This document shows, in pieces, positions 23,362 to 36,546 of a stretch of 64,000 nt of DNA (positions within the stretch are counted from its first letter, which is position 1; each line of letters starts with the position of its first letter). Where the stretch lies: assembly GCA_001931875.2 (NCBI GenBank), contig MSJH02000666.1, forward strand, positions 248,001 through 312,000, read 5' to 3'. The translations under genes were made by a program, and so were the position numbers. The stretch comes from Byssochlamys sp. IMV 00236 (lineage: Eukaryota; Ascomycota; Eurotiomycetes; Eurotiales; Thermoascaceae). The notes under the pieces are model-generated. The model made no database searches, was not told the DNA's origin, and was given only the letters and a program-made list of their open reading frames with translations.

Positions 23362-24612
23362 TGGGTTCTATAGAGATGTTATTACTCTAGTCAGTTTCCA
23401 GTTAGTTAGCAATTACAAAAAGAAAAAGAATAGCTAGATACTTCTATTCTGAGCTAAAGTATACCAAAGTCAGGAAGCCTTCGGATTTTTCATCAACTGC
23501 ATTTACTAATTACATATATTCGATATCTATACAGGGATAATGAGTTCTTTCTTCCTTCCTTTCTTCGGGTTTTTACTTTCCCATCTACTTCTACTTAGTA
23601 CTGCGGAGCGTATGGTATGGCTTTCCCAATCGAATCCGGATAACTACTGTAGATGGAAACTTAAATCGAGTCAGGAGATCCTTCTCTGTCTTTCCAGTCT
23701 CCGCTTCGTTTAAGCCATAGAAAGTGGGGCTTTCCGCGCGGTTCGTAGGCTTGGGCAAATTATTATTATCGGGATCCCCGAATGCTTTTGTTGAAGGTTC
23801 GGCCAGTTTTTGAGAAAGAAACCCATAGACCGCTGGTCCTGTGGCTTGAAGCGGCGGGATGGTCGGGAGCGGAGGGAAGAGAGGAAATAGATCAGACTAC
23901 AAGATGGTCGTTGGGAAAAGAGTGATCCTCTTAGGAATGAAGAATCTACTGTAGTTACTGTAGGAATTTGTTTTTGGTCAATATTGTCTGAATCGAGTAT
24001 ATGATATATATAGCTATCGACTGGTCTACGCAAAAGCCTACAAGGGACATGAAGCCCAGAATCCATGTAGCAGGATGGCATGTCGGCCCGAAATATGGAC
24101 CACTGTATCCACGGGAGAGAGACAAAGTCTCCCTCCTGAAGATACCGCGGTGAGTAATGGGTCTGAAGTTGATCTTCTTTGCACCAAAATAAGCCTATAC
24201 CGTGGAGGAATGTTTACCAATCCCAGATGGGAAAGGACGGTAAGGGCCAGAGTGTGGCAAAGGTCGGAGACTGAGCTCGCAAGCTTTGGAATCGTCATTC
24301 GCCTGTCGTCCGAATCGCTATGGGGAAGCGAGGGAACTGAAGAGGAACGAGGGGGCTGGGACCAGCCTGAAAGGGAACGCATGGACGAAAGCATCAGCGG
24401 GTTTTTTTGAGCGACGATGGAGCAGATGAACACAAAAAAGGAAAAGGTCGTGTCTCATAAATCTTTTGAAGCTATCATATTCTCGTATCTGACCCTGCAG
24501 GGTATTACATCTGCATGTGGTTACAAACGAGAAAAATGATCGCCAGTTTCATTATCGAACATTTACTCGGAGGGAACTGTGTCCTCGTTAGCATTTTGAC
24601 CAAGAAGACATA

Positions 24613-25304
24613 TTACTGAGTGAACATACTGTCAATCTCGCCAGCCTTGATGTCGTCACCGACATCCTTGGGGCTGCGGCCATCGACCTGGCAACCGACG
24701 GAGAAAGCAGTTCCGAGGATCTCGAGAACGGTACCCTTCAGCTCCTTGGCGAAGGAACGGCTGCGCATGATGCGCGCAATGTCGATGATCTCATCAAGAG
24801 GAATGCTCTTGGTGTGCTTGATGTTCTTCTCCTTCTTCCTGTCACGGGGAGGCTCCTTCAGGGCCTTGATGACCAGGGAAGAGGCGGAGGGGACAACCGA
24901 GACCTGAGCCTGACGGTTCTGGATGGTGAGCTTGACGGTGACACGGAGACCTTTCTGTATGCAAGAACAGTTGTTAGCTATAAGGCTCTTTTCCAAACAC
25001 GAATTTGTCTGTTCGTCTCCTTACCCAGTCACCAGTGGCCTTGGCAATATCTTCACCAATCTTCTTGGGAGACAGACCGAGAGGACCGATCTTGGGGGCC
25101 AGAGCAGACTGGGCTCCGACCTCACCACCAGTGGCCCTCAGGTGGCTATAAGAGAAGGAATGGTCAGCATTTGCGACACTGAGCGCATAGCAAGGCTGGA
25201 ACTTACATGATCTTCACCTCATTGGGATCGAACTTAGGAGCTACCCAATAGGAGAAATGTTAGTCGCCTGGCTTATGCCATCCAAGGAGATGATACTTAC
25301 GCAT
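24613..25304 (-). CDS. rpl12: 60S ribosomal protein uL11 (RPL12)
   Basis: Structural protein of the large-subunit GTPase-associated centre (stalk base), binding 25S rRNA and the P-protein stalk. Exons: complement(24613..24954, 25025..25145, 25207..25240, 25301..25304), 501 nt, 166 aa, the normal eukaryotic length. The spliced N-terminus reads [20 protein letters not shown], and [20 protein letters not shown] follows, both diagnostic. The C-terminal RNA-binding part includes [18 protein letters not shown]. The first intron splits codon 2, so exon 1 is only four bases; early introns like this are usual in fungal ribosomal protein genes. A telomere-like AACCCTA box lies about 170 bp upstream, consistent with ribosomal-protein gene control. 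Confidence 0.97.
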
Positions 25305-25740
25305 GGCGAGTGCGAAAGGTCGTCTATCTTCCTTGGGAAAAAGTTCGAAAGGTGGTGGTTGTCGAGGAAGAGAAAGAAAGCTCCCGACGTGAAGATGGTT
25401 GAGATTAGTAGTTGGGCTAACGGCTGCGCTATCTAAGCGAATTTTCCCAAAATTGGTGACTCGTAAGGGCTTAACCCTATATGGTCATGTGATCACTTAT
25501 ATTGTCCAATCACAACTCTAAGCTCATGGGATTTACGACAACTACTGTAATTCCGTTTTACAAAGCACGATAAAGACTGTCAACCTGCTGCTAAAATAGC
25601 TAAACTGTCTGTTTTGTATTAATCATTCAATGGAATATATTGCCGGTATGGAAACGAGGACTTCGCGCTAAAGATACACATGACTAGAATATGTGACGTT
25701 TAACCGCCCTTTCTGAGTTACTATCATCTCCTCGTCATGT
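25305..25740. other. uL11 promoter / Sec23 3' region
   Basis: The 436 bp between two minus-strand genes. It includes the uL11 promoter with an AACCCTA box and, at its right end, the Sec23 3' UTR. Confidence 0.6.
25473..25479 (-). promoter_or_regulatory. Telobox-like AACCCTA site upstream of uL11
   Basis: AACCCTA on the plus strand, TAGGGTT on the gene strand, about 170 bp before the uL11 start. Tbf1/telobox factors are known to bind such boxes in ribosomal protein promoters of several fungi. Use here is inferred from motif and position only. Confidence 0.4.
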
Positions 25741-28375
<2,635 letters not shown>

Positions 28376-29167
28376 GTTGGCGGGCTGCTCTCAATCAGGT
28401 GCCGATTCGGAGTGGTATACACAACAGGGTATAGGAAGTTGGAAAAACAAGCAGCTCGTAAACTTCGAAGAGAAATCAAGAATATTTTGCCTGTAGCATA
28501 ATCGTTTCTCGTGACAGGCAAACCCTTAATTGTCCTTCGAGAGACGTGGGCTTGGTCCTGAGATGCGTTATGTTTTGTGAACCTGGCCTTCTGGCATGAA
28601 GCCAGGTTGCAGCATCTTTGGTCTCTACAGCCACCCGGGCTTGGCGCTAAGTCCCGACTGCTTAAATTCTCACCACCCGCCGAATTTCCTCTTTTTCTTT
28701 TTCTTTTCTTCTTCATCTACATTTTGTTACGCCGACTTACAATCACATTACTGATGTCAACCTCTGTCAAATCAATGATGAGGTTGTTTTCGCGTCGCGC
28801 GTAGAACAAATTACCCATCGCTGGGCACCTGGCTTTGAAAGGTCGTTTCGATCCTTGTTGATGAATTGGGAATCAGCCGCGGTTACATAAATTTCTGCAG
28901 TCCATTCGTAGTGAAACATGGCTTAAACATGTCGCTGAAGAGTTCAGAAAGGCCATAGCCATAGTATGCTGTAAGGAGCGAACTGGTCTACGCCGTGTCA
29001 TGCCATGATTTGCGGGGGAAAAAATGATATGATCTGTACCTCTGCCTGAAACGAAAAAGATAAGCACGCCAGAACGCCTTATGAAATCCCTGGTTTACCG
29101 AATCATTCCAAAAAATGCATATTATGAACAAGCTGCCGTCAATTTGTCCGTCGTTTATTCCTTCTTC
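28376..29167. other. Sec23 promoter region / primase 3' region
   Basis: About 790 bp between two minus-strand genes. A pyrimidine-rich stretch (about 28680-28715) lies on the plus strand, so it is purine-rich on the gene strand. No gene was supported; open frames here are short and compositionally biased. Confidence 0.5.
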
Positions 29168-30780
29168 CTAGTTGTTCCCCTTGGGTGGTTTCCCAAGCTG
29201 CTTCAGAAGGTAACTGCGCTTGAAATAAGTGTTAGGGTGAACGATAGTATCGAGGTCGGTCTGATTCCACGTTCCGTCTTCCTTGACTTTCTTGATCTCC
29301 GCCTTGTGCGCCCACTCGAAGACTCTGTTGCAGGCGATATGATAGCGAGTCTTCTCGACATCCTCTTTTACACCGCGGAGAACATCCTTGTCGTGTACTC
29401 CGGTGGACTGAAGGAGTACGATCAGATTGTCCACAGAAAAGTGTCGGTATGGACAGCCATGGGTTTGGCCAACACTGGGTCCCGACTCGCCCAAGATCTT
29501 TTGACACGAATAAGGAGGATACCCTCGGCCTCTGCGGTTGGCATCTCCACCCACATCACCGTAAGCGTGGCGGATATTGTACTTGTATCTGGAGTTGAAC
29601 TCATCGTCCGTAAAGCCCTTGAAAGACTGACGCCAGAAGACGATACACTCTTCCAATGATAAACCGATGCCTTTCAAGAACAACGTATACTGTAGACGAC
29701 CAAAGTGCTTCAGGTGATTGTTCTTGCGCAGCGTCATATGCAGGCTCCGCATGCATAGCGGAAAGTGCTGAGAAAGATGGTCGATGGAAGACGCAGTGAT
29801 GGGCGCACCATCGACGACACCTTCACCTTCTGAGTAGACGGTGTCTGCACTGCCGAAATTCTTCGACAAATGGTTCAAGATTGGAGTGAGACGGTCATCC
29901 TCATCCAAACGAGGGAGGGCCCTGCTAGTGAGCTAGATAACTTTAGCAAGAAAATCTCGTATCTCGGTCTGGATTGCATGATCATACCTCCATCGCCCGT
30001 TCCAGCCGTGCGGTAAATTCTGCGATAATCATACTCAATTGTTCTCTGCCGGGAACGTATGCCTTTCCCTTTCTCAAATAGACCGATCGTCGTTCAACCA
30101 GCTCTGGCACTCTTTCCCAGTCGACCTTGTACCAGCTCTCGTCGTCCAAGCGACGCAGGCCTGGTGTCGCGTTGACGAGGTTCTCTGCTAGTTCGCGTTT
30201 CTCCTCATCACTGACGACCTCCCAGTCGAGGTTTAGGCTCTCGATAAAGGCACGTCGCTCCTTGGAATCATCCTGTTGGAAACGAAATTTGAAGAGCATA
30301 GTTTCTGCCCGCACGAATCGATGTCTCAGGTCCTCGGTGGCCGAGAACGCGAGGCGCAGGATAAAGTGAGAGTAATGATCTTTTTGCCGCTCATTCTTCA
30401 ATCGCTGGTCCGCGGCACCGGATGCGGACGATGTATTGGAGGAAAGAGGGAGGAATTTCTGCAGGAGAGGGGTGATATGGGCCGCGGTTTCGGCGGCGGT
30501 CTTGTTGCGAAACGAACATGCTTCAATCTCAGCAAGAACTGGAGCCACTGTCAGACATGTAGATCGTCGAGGAAAGATGGAAGTGCATACTCTTCAGTCG
30601 GTCGATAGCCCATTGTTCGAATTGTTCGAGAGTGATCTCTGCGGTCGGCGGGATCTCGTAGAAATTCAACCGATACGGGTAATCCTGTTGCTTATACGTC
30701 GGAGCCGCGAACTGCTTCTTCTTGTAGTCCAAAGTGGCTCTCCGCTTCGCATCGATACGACTGGCATCTTGTCGAATCAT
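29168..30780 (-). CDS. pri2: DNA primase large subunit (Prim2/PriL)
   Basis: Regulatory subunit of DNA polymerase alpha-primase; helps make the RNA primers at origins and Okazaki fragments, in the nucleus. Exons: complement(29168..29932, 29988..30547, 30591..30780), 1515 nt, 504 aa. Family features: an RRATLDYKKKQFAAPTYKQQ-type N-terminus, the middle all-helical domain, LTSRALPRLDEDDRLTPILNH, and four cysteines expected to hold the 4Fe-4S cluster (in FPLCMRSLH, YSCQKIL, HGCPYRHF and IACNRVFEW). The frame stays open to an earlier ATG at 30867, giving 29 extra mostly hydrophobic residues. I prefer 30780, because the conserved start follows it and an S-phase-type ACGCGT box would otherwise lie only 27 bp from the start codon. 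Confidence 0.94.
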
Positions 30781-30893
30781 CTTGGTGGTGCCACGAACCC
30801 CAATCCGGTTGCTATGTCTGTTGTTGATAGCACTCGAGATCGGAGATAGTAATAGTGGCAGAGCCATTCAGTGTTCCGCGGACCGTCGACGCG

Positions 30894-30899
30894 ACGCGT
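30894..30899 (-). promoter_or_regulatory. MCB-type ACGCGT box upstream of primase gene
   Basis: ACGCGT, followed at once by another ACGCG. MBF (Mbp1/Swi6-type) binds this core and drives G1/S expression of replication genes in yeasts. A site 114 bp before a primase start fits that role. Inferred. Confidence 0.45.
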
Positions 30900-30914
30900 G
30901 ACGCGCGCATCGGT

Positions 30915-30950
30915 GTCACGTGACATAATTGGAGAAATGCACCACGTGAC
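30915..30950. promoter_or_regulatory. Paired CACGTGAC (E-box) sites
   Basis: GTCACGTGAC (perfect 10-bp palindrome, 30915-30924) and CCACGTGAC (30942-30950), 27 bp apart. bHLH proteins such as Cbf1-like factors recognise CACGTG. Which of the two divergent genes is served is unknown. Confidence 0.45.
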
Positions 30951-31673
30951 CAAACAGGCACCCTCGGGAGTCGGAAATACTACTGTCTGGTACTTCTGGA
31001 GACTCCGCATTCTCGTGGCTTTTGCTGTGTTGGCGTTTTGTTCGCCTGCAGGTCATGCACAGCCGAGGAACCACTCAAGCTTCCCCGGATTCGCAGTACC
31101 ATCGAGATTCGACATCGTATGTTGTATACACAGTAGTATACTCGAGAAGATCTCGAACCTAGAAGATATGATCGGATCTATATCTCTCTTCACTATCTGA
31201 CCAACTAGCCGGTGATCCCACGCCGTGCTTCAAGCACGACTTGGCAGTGATTACCAAGTTGATTACCTTAACTAACTATCTACCATCACGAGACTGCGGC
31301 AGGAAGCTCGGCTCACCGGCGACCCAACAAAGGTCAACCCCACACGTTTCCCCAATGATCCCATCTCCTCACGGGACGCGCCGCCTGTCTGAGTAATATC
31401 CCAGGAACAACGCCGTGTTCTCCGTCTTTCGAAATTCTGCTGTTCCACTCCACAGCGTGACTCTAGGTTGTCCTCCCATCATCCCTGTCCCATTGGCCAA
31501 AATGGTATAGATATAGACGGTCACTTCGTCGCCTGTTCCCCGCTTAAGATCGTCTCCTCATTTTTTCGATCTCCGCTCGGACAGGTCAAAAAGATCCAAC
31601 TGCCACCGCTTGCCCTGAGAGTGAACTCGAAATTTCGCAGGTGGCTGCGGTGCGAAGGGCAATATCGCAAACA

Positions 31674-32471
31674 ATGGCGAGGCATTTCCGGAAAGCAGCT
31701 CGTATCATCCTCATCGGCGCGCCTGGTGTAGGAAAGGGCACACAGACAGAAAGGCTCATAGCACGGTTTCCACAGTTAGCTGCCATCAGCTCAGGAGACC
31801 TTTTGCGGGAGAATGTCAGGAAGAAGACCCCACTGGGTACGGGATACACATTCTGAAGACGTTCATGATCGGGATACAGCCATCTGACAATTCTATGAAC
31901 AGGAATCAAGGCCGAGTCAACAATGTTGGCCGGGAACCTCGTCCCGGATTCGACGATTCTCGACCTGATTTCCTCTGAACTACAGACGAGGGGCTGGCTT
32001 ACCCCGACCTCCAGCAAGACAGCTTCTTCCTCCAGCAATCCTGCGCCAGCTTTCCAGTTATCTCCCTCTGCTTCTTTCATCCTCGACGGCTTTCCTCGAA
32101 CAACAGCACAGGCTGCTAGCCTGGACAAACTCATCCCGATCAATCTGGCCGTCCATCTGCTCACGCCTCCAGAGATTATTCTCTCTCGTATCGCCTCCAG
32201 ATGGATACATGCGCAGTCGGGAAGGGTCTATAACACGGAATTTAATCCTCCCAAGGTCCCTGGAAAGGATGATATAACCGGGGAGCCACTCACACAACGA
32301 GATGACGATTCTATAGACACATGGACACAGCGGCTGAAGAAGTTTGAAGAGACTAGCAGACCTCTGCTCGAGCACTACGAGCGCAACGGTTGCCTCTTCC
32401 GCGCGGAAGGCAATTCCAGTGATGAGATCAGTCCGAAGCTTTTCGCAGAAATCGAACGGCGATTTACTTAG
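31674..32471 (+). CDS. adk2: Adenylate kinase family, mitochondrial GTP:AMP phosphotransferase type
   Basis: Nucleoside monophosphate kinase of the AK3/Adk2 type, probably in the mitochondrial matrix, phosphorylating AMP from GTP. Exons 31674..31836 and 31903..32471 (intron 66 bp), 732 nt, 243 aa. Motifs: P-loop GAPGVGKGTQ at residues about 14-23, SSGDLLRENV (AMP-binding), DGFPRT, and the long LID domain RVYNTEFNPPKVPGKDDITG with EPLTQRDDD. The zinc cysteines of bacterial LID domains are absent, as is usual in eukaryotes. The basic N-terminus MARHFRKAARIILIG could act in mitochondrial import. The frame is open further upstream without another ATG, so 31674 is the start unless an upstream exon exists. 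An insertion of about 20 Ser/Thr/Pro-rich residues follows the NMP-binding region. Confidence 0.93.
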
Positions 32472-32942
32472 AGACCAATGCTCCTATATTGCGAGCCTGT
32501 ATATATACCACGTTTTTCCTTTCGTTCTTTGAGCCACGGTCTACATTTTTAGCCTTTTTTCATGGGTATGTGATTCCTAACGTTATCTGTTTCGTCATTG
32601 ATGCTGATTTCATAGACTCCTGTATGATGACACTGGTAACGGTCTCTTTTTTTGGTTTGGGTGTACGAGGTTCATCGGACGGTTATCTGGACGGTCTCCT
32701 AGAAGCGGCTTGTTCGAGACTACCCATGGACCCATTGCGATATACCAGATGTGATGTGCATCATGCGTCTAGACAATAGATTGCATAGTCTCAATTGACG
32801 GATGAATTTCATTGACTTTCGGGTTCGTATCATATGCACCTATACCGCAGCTGGCCTAGAGGCCCAGGTCCCTCGCTAAATCACATTAAAAACATCAGAG
32901 TCATAAACTATCTATCATGCAAACGGTCCCAAAAAGGACATG
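32472..32942. other. Convergent 3' region, kinase / Lcl3
   Basis: The 471 bp between genes that end toward each other. Nothing but presumed 3' UTRs was seen. Confidence 0.6.
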
Positions 32943-33990
32943 CTAAACGCGCTTCGTCTTTGAAGACGACGTAGTATCTTCTCCCAAACCCGTCATCCCC
33001 ATGCGATTCTTATAATCCCTAGGACTCTCCCACTCGGATCCATTGCGCTTATAATCCCTCCAGAGACCCTTCCCTTTCATTTTTGCCCACCATTCCGCTT
33101 TCCGATACTTCTTTTCCATCGCCTCACCACCAAACTCAGCCCCCCTCTTGGCCTCATAGATGGTGGCTAATCCGCGCTTCAGCATCTCGTACGACACGTC
33201 TCGTCGTCGAAATGGAATCGGGAAGTCGAGAAGACGTCGCACGTACACGGTAGCCACGACACGTTGGTACTGATCCGGACGATGGAGATATGCGCGCACG
33301 CGCCGATTGAGGAGATATGAGGTGAGCCATTCGTGCGCTTCACGGGCGAACGGTTGTGCGGGACGGCCGAAATGCGCGAGTTCTGGAGCATCGATACCTG
33401 CGAGGCGGACGTGGATCTAAAAATACATAGCATCCATATCAGCACTGCAATTCAATCCAATCCAATCCACAAACATATAGAGAGATCATATAAAAAAAAG
33501 ATAACTTAAAATTCTCACGCAAGAAAACAAACAAGAAACAATCACATACCGTTCTCGCCTTCAACTCTTTCCTCGACGTAGGTATTTCCCGTAACCAACC
33601 CCACCCCGCAAGCCTCCCACCAGGAGTATGAAATATCCTAAAATTATCCCCATCACCCACGCTCGTAACCTGGCCCAATATACTCCTCTTGCGAAAATAC
33701 GACGGGGCGATATCGACCGCTTCGGGAATCCGGCGCAAGAACCGACGATGGATGTGGACGGCGAATAAAATCCCACTCGTCAAGAGAACTGTAGGGATGA
33801 CGTGAGATGGCTCCGTGAACTTGATCCAATCCGTAGCATTGAGAATTGAGTTCCAGTCTTTGCTGTTCTTGTTGGGTGGGACTGATGCCGGTTGTTGTTG
33901 TTGTTGTGTTGCGGTGGTGGCTGGAGAGGATTGAGATTCAGTGCTATCGGAGTTCTCTTTCGATTTGAAAGACCATGGCAGCCATGGCAT
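32943..33990 (-). CDS. lcl3: Lcl3-type mitochondrial membrane nuclease (SNase-like)
   Basis: Fungal Lcl3 family: a probable endonuclease with one membrane anchor and a staphylococcal-nuclease-like (OB-fold) domain, associated with mitochondria. Exons: complement(32943..33416, 33550..33990), 304 aa. The N-terminus MPWLPWSF is followed by a Ser/Gln-rich stretch including a Q5 run. One hydrophobic segment lies around residues 62-78 ([17 protein letters not shown]). The SNase domain shows [39 protein letters not shown]-like [19 protein letters not shown] and the ARG-rich [11 protein letters not shown]. Its single intron is 133 bp, longer than most in the window. Confidence 0.92.
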
Positions 33991-34627
33991 GTCTGTCCAT
34001 GCCCTTTTGTAGGCAGGGCTGATAATGCGCGAGAGGTGTGGTTTGTGACGAACTGGTTGATTAGACGCGGAAATTCGGAGTTAGTGGTAAGTTTATCTTG
34101 GCGGACTGATCAACTTTAATGGTCTCTACCTCGGCTTTCCTATTCAGGTAAAATACTGTCCATGATCGTGGTACTACTAGGAACAGTTCATGACTAATGG
34201 GATAGAGGTTGACTGTTTTTGACTTTGTTTACCCCCTATACGGTTTTCTCATTCTACCAATAGTGGACTATTTGTTTACTTTGATAATCAGTCGTAGTTA
34301 CGGATATATAAATAAGTAACTAGTCTACGGTTGAATATTGACTGATCAGTGCCAGCACGGGCATTTTTCAACACTTTGTCCATTGTTTGGCATGTACCCA
34401 GTATCTAAGAATACTCAAGTCTCTGTTTTCATATTCAGCCCGCGGGGAGGAGAGTTCCAGAGTAGAGCCAGCTCCTTGCACTCTTCGACGGACCGGACGA
34501 TACATGTAGGAAACACAGAATAAAAATAAGAAGATCTATACAATCCCCGAGAACAGAATAGAAGAGAATACGTAAAGGCCACAGAAACAGGAAACAGACG
34601 ATACATGTAAAAGGGAAGTGCGTAGCA
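33991..34627. other. Lcl3 promoter region / carrier 3' region
   Basis: The 637 bp between two minus-strand genes. Short unsupported frames only. Confidence 0.5.
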
Positions 34628-35812
34628 CTATTTCAGAGTAGCCGGAAGGCTGGTCTTAGCCTTCTCAGCGGCAGCGTCGGCCGCCTTCCGCAATCGCGAT
34701 TGCTTGAGTTTCTGGAGATAGGCGAAGAGAACGAGAAACAGGAGTTCCACCCTATCAGCCGTTAGATAAAGCGTAGAGAACAAGGTGGAAGCAATGAGGC
34801 CTACCTTTCTTTCGTCATCATAAGGAAACCCTGGACCAGGAGCCCCTTGGTGATCTGCGGGCCGATTCCCTTGAAGAGGGAAAGGGGCCCCTCGTTGTCA
34901 ATGATATATCGCATAACTTCGACAAAGCTCTTGAAAGGCTTTCCCTCACGACCAGGAGGGGGACGCGACTGCAGACCAACCTTTGCGACAATCAAAGGCT
35001 GGGTCGCAATGGTCGCCAATGCTTTCGAAAGGGCACCAAGGACTGCAATGCGTCAGAATCTTTACACGTTTAGACAAGCACACTATCAGAATTTACCGAA
35101 AGCCTCCCACGGTTTGAGACTCGCTTTTCCAGGGAAGAGAATGTCCTTCAATCGCTGGTACGCTCCGTATGTGATGGCAGGGTTCACCACAAGAACCAAG
35201 CTGGCCTTCAGACCTCTCCACAGGCCAGACCAACCGTCCTCGCTGTTGACGACCTCCCGACCTGTATCAAACAGACCTTTCTTATCCCCCTTTGGCTGTG
35301 TCTGCTGTCGTGTCGTGATGACAGCCACTGGGATTGTGAAGATTTGCGCGACGGCACCAGCTACGGCGCCGAGACTAAGCTCAATCGCAGTGCCGGGGGG
35401 CTTGGGCAGTTTGTTGGAAGCCATGTATAGCGTTCGTACCACCGAGTACCAGTAGAAATAAGCGAAATTTGTCGACGCGACTCCCAGCAGAGCACCGTTT
35501 ATTCCCGCATATAGTCCCGCAACACCCTCATCTTTGACGATCTTGTTAATGGCGTCCATGGTGGACTCGTAGTGTTGCTCATATCCGGGAGCGACACTCT
35601 TGGTAGCATTTTGGTTCTTAACTTGGACCTGAAGCTTCGTCTTGACACTAAACCACCATCGATTAGTACAAGCAGTATTAGGAGAAAAGCAGCCAACAAT
35701 TAACATACAGATCCAGTGGGTATACGAGCGCATTCGCCAGCACTGCACCGGTTGCACCGGCGATTGCGCTCTCCCATGGCCCCAGACGCGCCTGCTTCGA
35801 CTGACCAGCCAT
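34628..35812 (-). CDS. Peroxisomal-type adenine nucleotide carrier (Ant1/PMP47-like)
   Basis: Mitochondrial-carrier-family protein; by its closest family feel, the peroxisomal ATP/AMP exchanger that feeds fatty-acid activation and beta-oxidation. Exons: complement(34628..34751, 34805..35042, 35097..35647, 35709..35812), 1017 nt, 338 aa. Three carrier repeats are visible: YPLDLVKTKLQ (classical PxDxxK signature) near residue 33, a second with IPVAVITTRQQ, and a third with TQPLIVAKVGLQSR. Other marks are the INGALLGVASTNFAYFYWY helix and the LFKGIGPQITKGLLVQGF helix. The tail is basic (LQKLKQSRLRKAADAAAEK). The start at 35812 precedes MAGQSKQARLGPWESAIAGA, typical of the group. It is divergent from palB. 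Confidence 0.85.
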
Positions 35813-36546
35813 TAGATCAGAGAAGAATCAGTAGTTGTCGCTGTGTCTCCCCAGGAAAGCCTTCTCTGGCTTGATCCTAAAAAAAAGCGACGGGTTACGG
35901 AGATAGGTAGGGCGGGGACCGGAGGTCTAGTTTCCCACCTGGCACGTTAAAAGGGGTCTTAACTGAAACAATGATATCTGGCCAGCCACCGTAAAAAAAC
36001 AAAAAATAAAATAATAGAATCAAATCGATCGGTCGAGAGTCATGGCCACCGGTCAGAACTCAGCATGGATCACTGAGAACTGGAGAAGGGCACCTAGGTC
36101 CTATCGGTACGACACCGGGGAGACACAAAAGAGCCGAGGCTTCGGCTCTCCAACTGACTAGAGATGGGCCGAGTCGCCCACGGCCACCACTGTACTGTAC
36201 TAAGTGCCTCCACCCACGCGACATTCATGATTCAACACTCTGATAGCGCTATCTATCAGAGAACGCTTCCGGCGTGTCATACCTTGTCCTCCGCCTCTCA
36301 CCAGCCACTCACCGTACATCCTCTGTACTTGGTCCTCGGGAGTCGGATATCTGAGGATCGGTGATCGGAAAGTGAAACGGCTGGGCTCGGGCATGTCATC
36401 AAGCAAGTCCCTATCCTTACCGCGACCACTGTTTAGTTACTAGTTCTGCTCCCCTTTCGTTCATGTGTGACCGTTGCGGGTACATTCCCACTGCGAGGGG
36501 CTCCGGCCGCTGATCGCTTGATCGGACTGCACTGATCCCGACCACG
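35813..36546. other. Divergent promoter, carrier / palB
   Basis: The 734 bp between divergent genes. Contains a short perfect hairpin GAGCCGAGGCTTCGGCTC near 36131-36148. No obvious PacC (GCCARG) cluster was noted by eye. Confidence 0.5.

Larger units (their letters stand above)
18670..24612. other. 5.9 kb gene desert rich in simple repeats
   Basis: No open frame here has a recognisable domain. The sequence carries GA, TTC, TACG/TACA, TTA and TTTC microsatellites, T- and A-tracts, and the perfect palindrome at 19434. The left part is the 5' flank of the O-GlcNAc transferase; the right part lies beyond the 3' end of the uL11 gene. Long, repeat-rich upstream DNA of this kind in fungi often means long leaders or many regulatory sites, and non-coding transcripts are possible, but nothing here proves a transcript. 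Confidence 0.6.
30781..31673. other. Divergent promoter: primase / adenylate kinase
   Basis: About 890 bp shared by two genes reading apart. Near the primase it has ACGCGT and two CACGTGAC sites. Near the kinase it is mixed-composition sequence with no recognised motif. No gene inside. Confidence 0.6.

Noticed and set aside
24038..24433. Frames on both strands near 24.2 kb
   Set aside because: Balanced composition, but no domain, no ATG-led conserved start and no plausible partner exons.
30781..30867. 29-residue N-terminal extension of the primase subunit
   Set aside because: In frame, but not like the family start and too close to the presumed promoter boxes; kept only as an alternative.
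36131..36148. GAGCCGAGGCTTCGGCTC hairpin considered as a terminator or small RNA
   Set aside because: It lies in a divergent promoter, is short, and eukaryotic genes do not use such terminators; no supporting context.
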